This document shows, piece by piece, positions 47,615 to 54,592 of a stretch of DNA of 64,000 nucleotides. The DNA is from Zhongshania marina (GTDB taxonomy: Bacteria; Pseudomonadota; Gammaproteobacteria; Pseudomonadales; Spongiibacteraceae). The notes beneath the pieces are model-generated. The model worked only from the letters and a program-made list of their open reading frames with translations, searched no databases and was not told where the DNA came from. The position numbers were made by a program, and so were the translations under genes. How positions within the stretch are numbered: the first letter of the stretch is position 1; each line of letters starts with the position of its first letter. The stretch is from contig NZ_PQGG01000019.1 of NCBI RefSeq assembly GCF_002915595.1, forward strand, positions 236,298-300,297, written 5' to 3'.

Positions 47615-50089
47615 TCACATACGGTAAGTAAATTGCATCGCAATCGAACGCGGTGGTTCTACAAAGGCGGTATGGCTTGTGGCGCCAAAAATAGTCTTGG
47701 ACAGCGGGGTATCAGCCGCATACACCACAACCACTTTGTCAGTTAAGTTTTTGCCGACCAGTGCCAATTCCCACTGCTTATCGATGGGACCAATACCAAT
47801 ACGACCATTCACTTTAACAAAGGCATCTTGTTCAACCCGTGGATCGAGGTTGGAAGAAGGGTTGTAATTATCGGTAAATACGAAATCCAAGCCCATACCG
47901 ATACCCATTGTGGGGCTAATAGGACGCACATAACCAACAAGAAAGGTGCCCGACCAATCCGCCACATACTGATTACTCATGCCGGTGTAATCACAGTACA
48001 AACCGTCCTCCGAGGTGGGAACTTGATCCTGCTGACACTGACCATTTTTAAAATCAGTAAACTCAAAATCAAGTATCGCTAGCGCGCCGCCAATGCTGAG
48101 ATAGTCAGTAAGCTGCCAACGGCCATCCATCTCAATACCCATGGTAATGGCTTCTTTCGCATTACCTACATTAAAGCCGAGGGTGCCATCAAAAAGACTA
48201 ATTTGAAGATCGTTATACTGGGTATAAAACGCGGCGATATTGAATTCGGCTGCGCCGTCTAAGAGTCCCGTTTTCAAACCTAGCTCTAAGCTGGTGGCCT
48301 CTTCTTCTTCGTACTCAAATGTACCCACCAAGACCTGTTGGTTGGCAATCAGTGCATTTGGATTTCGCGGCGTAGGGTCTGTGCTTGGCGACATATTAGA
48401 ACGGGCATCGAAACCACCCGCTTTAACACCTTTGGTCGCGGTAAAATAAGCCATGCCCTCGTCGGAATAATCCCACTGAATATTCAGCAGTGGCGAGAAG
48501 GATTTCTCGGTTCTCTTCCCTTTGAGATCGTGGCGCTCGGCAGAGAAGGTGATCGCAGAAACTGTATCTACCTCACCTATTGGCAGAATATTGCCGTCTA
48601 GATCGGCAAACTCAAGTTTACGACTACCGGTCTTTTGCTCAAGGGTTCCGCGTCCACCTAAGGTCAAACGAAGGCTGTCGCCAAAATGGAAAGTGGTTTG
48701 TAAAAACGCAGAAAATATATTGGAGGTACTTAAAAATTTACGGGGCGCAGTAATATTCGCCACCGCATTACCTGCATCACCAACACCAAGCACCTCTTCA
48801 GGGGTACCACTTAACTGAAGTGGATCGATATCACCTCGCGCGCCCGCCTCCATAAGGTCAGCTGCATTGAGCAGCTGCACAACCGTTGCTGAGTCTTGAA
48901 TTAGCTTGTCACGGAAATCGAGTTCATTGCGCTGGAAGTAAAGACCACCAATATATTCAATATCCTGATCTGCCGGCGACACCCAACGAAGCTCTTGGCT
49001 GTACTGGGTGTAATCTTCCCCCAATGCCAATTTAAACAATTCTGCGGCAGTCGCATCGCAGTCACACAGGTCGCTGTAGGTGTATTGCAAAAACCCAGTT
49101 ATCGCTGTGAATTCATGCCCACTATCCGTAACGCGAGTTAAATTCGCGGTCAAATTTAAGGTGTCGTTATTACTATAATCACCATTAGACGTGCGTTTAA
49201 AATCTTGATAATTATTTAAAACCGAATCGTCGATATTGACGTCTACCACCCCAGGAAATTGGGTGTTATTCAAAATCTCTGCTTCCGTTTTACCGGTAAA
49301 CAAAAACACACTTGAAGTTGAAGGCTCGTCATTAACAATTTCAGCCTGACGTCCCAAACTATCGAACTTACCTGTTTCAATTTTAGCTAGCAGCGTCGTT
49401 TTATCATCAATTTCCCAAGCCGCTTTTAATCTAAAAGTCGCCTGATCATATTGAGGTTCATCGCGATCTAAAAAGATATTTTCAACAAAACCGCCATACT
49501 CCCTCAGACGGGCAGAGAATCGCAAACCTAAGTTATCGGTAACAGGGCCAGACAACATAATATCGGCAACTTTCTCGTCATACTTAGGCTCATACAACGT
49601 AGAAAACAAGGCCTCGAAATAATCCGATGGATTAGCCGTAATCAAATTCACCGCACCGGCAATACTATTTTTTCCATGCAAAATATTTTGCGGGCCCCGC
49701 AGAACCTCTACTCGAGCTAAATCCAGAAATGGTGCTCTTGCGAGCTGAGCGCGGCCATAATAAATGCCGTCCACATACATGCCCACGGATTGCTCAAACC
49801 CCTGATTCATTCCGGTACCAATACCGCGAATGAAAATATCCGTACTGATACCGCTCTCGGTTACCGTGAGATTGGGTACATAGGCCTGAAGATCCTCCAT
49901 GCGGTTGATACCCGCTTCCATCATTTTCTCGCCACCTATGGCGCTAACCGAAACCGGAACATCTTGGAGACTTTGAGTTCGATGCTGGGCCGTGACCACC
50001 ACCTCCTCTAAAACGGCGGCAATAGCCCCCGCTGGCACCAAAGTCATGGCCAACAAACAAAAAGAGACGGACGTATTGCGACTACCCAT
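47615..50089 (-). CDS. TonB-dependent outer-membrane receptor
   Basis: An 824-residue receptor. Signal peptide (about 1-24), TonB box (EEVVVTAQHR), plug (QDVPVSVSAIGGEKMMEAGI then DIFIRGIGTGMNQGFEQSV, VDGIYYGRAQLARAP, RVEVLRGPQNILHGKNSIAGAVNLIT) and barrel ending SIAMQFTYRM. It is of the type often found in marine hydrocarbon, lipid or sterol degraders rather than classical siderophore receptors, but the ligand cannot be read. Divergent from the MerR gene with a palindrome between. Confidence 0.93.
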   Translation of the reverse strand: MGSRNTSVSFCLLAMTLVPAGAIAAVLEEVVVTAQHRTQSLQDVPVSVSAIGGEKMMEAGINRMEDLQAYVPNLTVTESGISTDIFIRGIGTGMNQGFEQSVGMYVDGIYYGRAQLARAPFLDLARVEVLRGPQNILHGKNSIAGAVNLITANPSDYFEALFSTLYEPKYDEKVADIMLSGPVTDNLGLRFSARLREYGGFVENIFLDRDEPQYDQATFRLKAAWEIDDKTTLLAKIETGKFDSLGRQAEIVNDEPSTSSVFLFTGKTEAEILNNTQFPGVVDVNIDDSVLNNYQDFKRTSNGDYSNNDTLNLTANLTRVTDSGHEFTAITGFLQYTYSDLCDCDATAAELFKLALGEDYTQYSQELRWVSPADQDIEYIGGLYFQRNELDFRDKLIQDSATVVQLLNAADLMEAGARGDIDPLQLSGTPEEVLGVGDAGNAVANITAPRKFLSTSNIFSAFLQTTFHFGDSLRLTLGGRGTLEQKTGSRKLEFADLDGNILPIGEVDTVSAITFSAERHDLKGKRTEKSFSPLLNIQWDYSDEGMAYFTATKGVKAGGFDARSNMSPSTDPTPRNPNALIANQQVLVGTFEYEEEEATSLELGLKTGLLDGAAEFNIAAFYTQYNDLQISLFDGTLGFNVGNAKEAITMGIEMDGRWQLTDYLSIGGALAILDFEFTDFKNGQCQQDQVPTSEDGLYCDYTGMSNQYVADWSGTFLVGYVRPISPTMGIGMGLDFVFTDNYNPSSNLDPRVEQDAFVKVNGRIGIGPIDKQWELALVGKNLTDKVVVVYAADTPLSKTIFGATSHTAFVEPPRSIAMQFTYRM

Positions 50090-50176
50090 AATTCAAGACC
50101 TGCTATCAATTTTATTGTTATACTACACACCACTATGTAACAGCGGTTGATGAGACATTAATTGGCACCTTAGCGC

Positions 50177-50197
50177 ATGTCAAGAAAATGTTGACAT
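50177..50197. promoter_or_regulatory. Palindromic operator between receptor and MerR gene
   Basis: ATGTCAA, 7 bp, TTGACAT: perfect 7-bp arms. Each arm also reads as a TTGACA -35 pointing outward: on the minus strand with TAATGT 17 bp away toward the receptor, and on the plus strand an adjacent TTGACA (50197-50202) with TATATA 19 bp away (50222-50227), a MerR-like spacer length. Same architecture as 46686-46706. Nothing else is evident in the 250-bp gap. Confidence 0.6.
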
Positions 50198-50339
50198 TGA
50201 CACCATTGAAGCTCGAACGAATATATAAGCCAAGGTGCGCCGAAGCACATTGCATTTAGCTAGCGCTTTGGTAAAAATTGCCAAATAAAATCAACCCGTT
50301 ACATGAAAGGCTTATTTAATTTCGAGGGCGTCAAGCGCG

Positions 50340-51191
50340 GTGAAAAGCATGAAATTTCCAGAAGACACCATCAGCAGCATGGCCCAGCTACTGCCGCAAA
50401 ATGGATTTACGAACGAAACTCAGGCAGAACATCAGCGCGACTACTCTGTCGAAGAGCTAGCATTAGCCGCTAACACCACAGTTCGTAATATTCGCGCCTA
50501 CCAAGACCGGGGGGTACTCCCCCCTCCGGCGCTGCAGGGTAGAAAAGGCGTTTACAATAATTTTCACTTATCTCGCCTTCGTCTTATCGCCAACCTCCTT
50601 GATCGAGGCTATACCCTTTCTAGCATACGCGAGCTCATCGCGGCACTTGAAGAAGGCATCGGCCTTAGCGAAGTTCTCGGTATTGAGTCCGCCCTAAACT
50701 CGCCCTGGACAAACGAGTCACCCACAACCATTGCCATAACTGAGCTAGCCAAAATGTTTGGCACCAAACTGACTCCGTCAGCGGTAAAAACGGCACACGA
50801 TCTTGGCTTGTTTACTATCTCAGGGACCAAGCTCCGAGTCTCGAGCATGAATACGCTAAAAGTTGCCGAGGAGCTTTGTGCCACGGGTATTCCCTTAGAC
50901 GAATTATTAGATATCTTGCGAATGATGCGGGGCAATGTACAACGGGTTGCAAATGAATTCGTAAAATTAATTTCTCAACACGTGCTTGAACCCTATGCGG
51001 AACAAAAACTGCCGCCACCTGAAGAGCTTCCCAAAATTGCAGAATTGATTTGGCGCCTGCGGCCACTCGCCGAAAAGGTCGTCGACGCCGAACTCGGGCG
51101 CGCAATGGAAATTGCCGCAAGTGAATTCCTAGCGGATACCTTAGAATCGATTATGGAAGATTTACCAAAAGACGTGCCAAGCAAAGGCTAA
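50340..51191 (+). CDS. MerR-family regulator with two HTH-like domains
   Basis: A 283-residue regulator. Residues about 34-105 are a MerR winged helix (YSVEELALAANTTVRNIRAY, GVLPPPALQGRKGVYNNFH, LIANLLDRGYTLSSIRELI). Residues about 130-200 look like a second, diverged MerR-type wing (TIAITELAKMFGTKLTPSAV, VAEELCATGIPLDELLDILR). The C-terminus is helical and lacks metal-binding cysteines. GTG 50340 or ATG 50349 can start it. Divergent from the TonB receptor; likely controls it and itself. Confidence 0.85.
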   Translation: MKSMKFPEDTISSMAQLLPQNGFTNETQAEHQRDYSVEELALAANTTVRNIRAYQDRGVLPPPALQGRKGVYNNFHLSRLRLIANLLDRGYTLSSIRELIAALEEGIGLSEVLGIESALNSPWTNESPTTIAITELAKMFGTKLTPSAVKTAHDLGLFTISGTKLRVSSMNTLKVAEELCATGIPLDELLDILRMMRGNVQRVANEFVKLISQHVLEPYAEQKLPPPEELPKIAELIWRLRPLAEKVVDAELGRAMEIAASEFLADTLESIMEDLPKDVPSKG

Positions 51192-51203
51192 ATTCAAAGA
51201 GTT

Positions 51204-51875
51204 TTACAACCCCCAATCAATTGATGATTGACCGCGCGCCTCAAGATAGGCGTTTGTTTTTGAAAAATGCCGACAGGCAAAAAAGCCGCGATGTGCTGAC
51301 AGCGGTGAAGGATGCGGCGCCTCTAAAACCAAGTGCCGATGCCGGTCAATTGAAGCGCCCTTCTTTTGCGCATGGCTACCCCATAACAAAAACACCAAGG
51401 CCTCGCGACGCTGATTTAATGCTTGAATTATCGCGTCGGTGAATAACTCCCAACCCTTGCTCTGATGCGAACCCGCTGCGCTCTCTTCTACTGTTAAAAC
51501 ACTATTCAGTAACAGTACGCCCTGCTCTGCCCAAGGCAATAAATAACCGTGTGTTGGTATCTCTACACCCACATCAGTTTGAAGTTCTTTATAAATATTA
51601 CGCAAAGACGGGGGTATTTTTGTATTAGGCAATACAGAAAAACTCAAGCCATGTGCTTGACCGGCTGCGTGATAGGGATCTTGCCCCAATATAACGACCT
51701 TAACCTTATCAAAAGGTGTATTTTCTAAGGCCGAAAACCACTGCTCCTCTGGGGGGTACACCTTCGCACCCGCAGCCTTGCGGCTTTGAATAAAGCCTAA
51801 TAAATTTTGAAAATAGCTTTCTTGAAATTGTTCAGCAAGCACACGCTGCCATGAGGGCTCAATAATTATTGCCAT
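51204..51875 (-). CDS. ung: Uracil-DNA glycosylase
   Basis: Removes uracil from DNA. The 223 residues show [22 protein letters not shown] (catalytic Asp and water-activating loop), [22 protein letters not shown] and [24 protein letters not shown] (the His-Pro-Ser-Pro minor-groove loop). Length normal. Converges with the MerR gene, 12 bp between the stops. Confidence 0.98.
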   Translation of the reverse strand: MAIIIEPSWQRVLAEQFQESYFQNLLGFIQSRKAAGAKVYPPEEQWFSALENTPFDKVKVVILGQDPYHAAGQAHGLSFSVLPNTKIPPSLRNIYKELQTDVGVEIPTHGYLLPWAEQGVLLLNSVLTVEESAAGSHQSKGWELFTDAIIQALNQRREALVFLLWGSHAQKKGASIDRHRHLVLEAPHPSPLSAHRGFFACRHFSKTNAYLEARGQSSIDWGL

Positions 51876-51943
51876 ACTATTGCTCTGCCACCAATATCCT
51901 GCCGCTCAATCAAAAAACTATTGGCGGCCAGCATAGCAAAAAA

Positions 51944-52636
51944 TTAATAGACATACTCGCTAGTAGGCACGACGTCAATTTCATCGAAATCGATGAAATT
52001 CACACAGCTATCAATCATACGTTTCATATTATCTTGCTGCTTTTTGCTATCGCCCGTCGCATTGTAAAATACCGCAGGGTCCGTCATCGCCAGTGCCGGA
52101 AAGCACTCCTCAACAATCGCGTGATAGCAGCTAACATCTTCGCCAGCCACCTCAGAGACAATATTTTGAACATAGCGAAATGTTGATTGGGTTTCTAAAG
52201 CAATTGCAGTGTGAGTATTTTGCCAGTACGCCAGCCACGCATCATAGCTCATACCTTGAGGGCATCGAAGTAGTGCGACTTGACTAAAACCGTGGGTGCG
52301 CACGCCAGCTTCTGAAGGATGTTGAGTATTTGGCAAGCGCTCAATTTCTTCGACATGGTAGCGACTAAATTGCACACAGAAGTTGCGAATAGCACTATCT
52401 AATAATGTTGCATCTACCGCATCCGTGCACCAAACACTGCACATAGCGTCGAAGGCCGCTGCGCTATTTTCCATTCGCAATGCCGATGCGGCATCGACAT
52501 CGCGATCGGGAATATTTAATTGTCTCCGCGCTATGCCCGCAATATCACCAAGGAGCGGCATTAAGTCTTGATGAAGTGCACGCGCAAAATGCTCATCACT
52601 AGAGTCAGACCACATTAAATACACAATTTTACGCAT
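51944..52636 (-). CDS. EthD-domain protein
   Basis: A 230-residue protein built as two dimeric alpha/beta-barrel (EthD-like) halves; the second, CPQGMSYDAWLAYWQNTHTAIALETQ, has the typical Trp-x2-x-His pattern. EthD-type proteins accompany oxygenase/degradation clusters; the founding one is needed for ETBE breakdown, with unclear chemistry. It lies 21 bp after the SDR gene on the same strand, so the two are likely one operon. Confidence 0.78.
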   Translation of the reverse strand: MRKIVYLMWSDSSDEHFARALHQDLMPLLGDIAGIARRQLNIPDRDVDAASALRMENSAAAFDAMCSVWCTDAVDATLLDSAIRNFCVQFSRYHVEEIERLPNTQHPSEAGVRTHGFSQVALLRCPQGMSYDAWLAYWQNTHTAIALETQSTFRYVQNIVSEVAGEDVSCYHAIVEECFPALAMTDPAVFYNATGDSKKQQDNMKRMIDSCVNFIDFDEIDVVPTSEYVY

Positions 52637-52657
52637 TGCAGAGCCGCCCCTTGCTAG

Positions 52658-53434
52658 TTAAATACCAATCGGTGGCGTCGCAGTTGAGGCATTATCAATT
52701 AACATCTCAGCAGCATTTACAAAGCGCGACTCGTCCGACGCAAGGTAAAGTACCAATGACGCAATATCCTCAGGCTCACACATGGGGTTTGCTTCAGTAG
52801 ACAACGACTCAATCTCTTCGCGGGTCGCGCTCTCTTGGCCAGTCGCTACTTTAAAGACCATCGGCGTCTTTACACCGTCTGGATGGATCGAATTGCAACG
52901 TATGCCATTGCGTTTTTCGCGGCAATACAAGGCTACGGATTTCGTTAAAGCCATCACTGCCCCCTTGCTGGCACTGTAGGCGGCAACAAATGACATACCA
53001 TGCATAGCCGCAACCGACGACATATTAATGATAGAACCGCCATTGCCGGAGGCTTCCATCGCCGGTATGGCCGTTTTGCAGCCTAAAAACACACCCTCGC
53101 TATTTACCGCATTAACACGGCGATAATCTTCCAAACTACAATCAACAACGTTACCAAGGGTCATCATGCCGGCGTTATTCACCAAAACATCGAGACGTCC
53201 AAAACGCTCAACGGCGGTATTCACCACCCGCTGCCAATCCTCTTCACTGGTGACGTTATGCTTGAGAAAAATAGCGCGTTCACCGATTTGATCGGCAACC
53301 GCCTGACCATCTTTTTCATTTAAATCAGTAAGTACCACTGAGGCACCCTGCGCTGCCAGCAAAATAGCGTCGGCCTTACCCATACCGCTAGCGGCACCCG
53401 TCACTATACAAACCTTACCTTCAACACGGCCCAT
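52658..53434 (-). CDS. Short-chain dehydrogenase/reductase
   Basis: A 258-residue classical SDR. VCIVTGAASGMGKADAILL (cofactor loop), LTDLNE (acidic, so NAD preferred), NNAG, and the active-site AYSASKGAV. Resembles cyclohexanol/hydroxysteroid-type dehydrogenases in length and in the PDGVKTPMV segment, but the substrate cannot be fixed. Starts an operon with the EthD-like gene. Confidence 0.93.
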   Translation of the reverse strand: MGRVEGKVCIVTGAASGMGKADAILLAAQGASVVLTDLNEKDGQAVADQIGERAIFLKHNVTSEEDWQRVVNTAVERFGRLDVLVNNAGMMTLGNVVDCSLEDYRRVNAVNSEGVFLGCKTAIPAMEASGNGGSIINMSSVAAMHGMSFVAAYSASKGAVMALTKSVALYCREKRNGIRCNSIHPDGVKTPMVFKVATGQESATREEIESLSTEANPMCEPEDIASLVLYLASDESRFVNAAEMLIDNASTATPPIGI

Positions 53435-53603
53435 AATTACCTCTTAATTGTTATTGGATTTTAGATACTAGCCGCAACATTGCCGCGCAAAGGCCAGCTA
53501 GTTACAGGTTATTAACTGCAAGTAAATCACGCATTTGTGCAAAAAAAAAGCGCAGACTAATTACCCTTTGGTAAGATTAGCTAGACGCCCACTTGGAGCC
53601 ACT

Positions 53604-54302
53604 ATGAATATCCCATCTATAAGCTATAAAGTCGCCATTGCTTCGCTAGTATTATTACTACTTGGCGCTGCGGGGGTTCGACTCCATTGGTTCCACTTTC
53701 AAATTGGGCTACTTATGTTCAGTCTTGCCGGCATGCTGAGCTTTAGCAGCATTTTTGCGGCGGCCCTATTCACTAGACGCACCGCAAGTGCGGCGGGCAG
53801 GCGTCAGCTAAGTTTGGCATCTATCATTGCACTGCCCGCTATTATATTTTTTAGTCTCAGCCTTTATAGCGGTGCCGGCACACCACTGATTCACGACATC
53901 AGTACCGATACGCAAAACCCGCCGCAATTTATTATGGCCTTAAAGCAGAGAGAACCCAGCGACAATAGTCTCGAATACACAGCTGAAAACCGCGAGCTGC
54001 AGCAACAGGCGTATCCAAATATTCATAGCTTCCCGTCTATTTACCCGCAGGAGAAGGCCCAAGCCAAGGCGATAACAATAGCGGAACAACTCGGATGGAA
54101 TGTCTATTACCAAGAACAAGGCCATATTGAAGCGTCAGTGAACAGCTTTTGGTTCGGCTTTACCGACGACATCGTCATTCGTATTACTCAAACCTCAAGC
54201 GGGTCAATTATTGACCTCCGCTCCGCTTCGCGGGTTGGAAAAGGCGACCTAGGCGAAAACGCTAAGCGCATCAAGCTATTTATCGAAGAATATCTACACT
54301 AA
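53604..54302 (+). CDS. DUF1499 membrane protein
   Basis: A 232-residue protein. The first ~90 residues hold three hydrophobic helices (VAIASLVLLLLGAAGV; LLMFSLAGMLSFSSIFAAAL; LASIIALPAIIFFSLSLY). The C-terminal DUF1499 domain has FGFTDDIVIRITQTSSGSII then DLRSASRVGKGDLGENAKRI. Function unknown. TTGGAG precedes the ATG at 53604; the 53535 start has no such site. Monocistronic. Confidence 0.88.
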   Translation: MNIPSISYKVAIASLVLLLLGAAGVRLHWFHFQIGLLMFSLAGMLSFSSIFAAALFTRRTASAAGRRQLSLASIIALPAIIFFSLSLYSGAGTPLIHDISTDTQNPPQFIMALKQREPSDNSLEYTAENRELQQQAYPNIHSFPSIYPQEKAQAKAITIAEQLGWNVYYQEQGHIEASVNSFWFGFTDDIVIRITQTSSGSIIDLRSASRVGKGDLGENAKRIKLFIEEYLH

Positions 54303-54592
54303 TACCAGTAGCTAGGATAATTTCGCTGCTTTTAATCACACTTAAAATTTCTATTAAAATACGCATTTACCCAGTGATACTAAAAGCTTTACCATGTGCC
54401 GCAACGTTCCAAAAAAGCATTATGAAACGTGGTCAGAAATACACTTGGCAGATCAAGCCTTTGCTACTGAAAACCTATATCCGCTATCAATAGAACGCAA
54501 AAAATAACAATCTAGGGTGGATTATCATTCTGAAAAAAAATGCATCACAGCCAAAGCCAAGCCAAATTGCCAGCAAAGGCAAATACCTTGGC
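54303..54592. other. Gene-poor gap before the GGDEF/EAL gene
   Basis: About 290 bp with no convincing gene. A 37-codon frame (54394-54507) has no ribosome site. AGGGTGG at 54514-54520 is a good ribosome-site sequence whose only in-frame partners are ATC, ATT or CTG codons of the GGDEF/EAL frame, which is open back to 54494. Confidence 0.5.

Noticed and set aside
54394..54507. 37-codon frame (MCRNVPKKHYETWSE...) before the GGDEF/EAL gene
   Set aside because: No ribosome site, no recognisable features, and it overlaps the AGGGTGG-containing leader region's upstream part only by chance.
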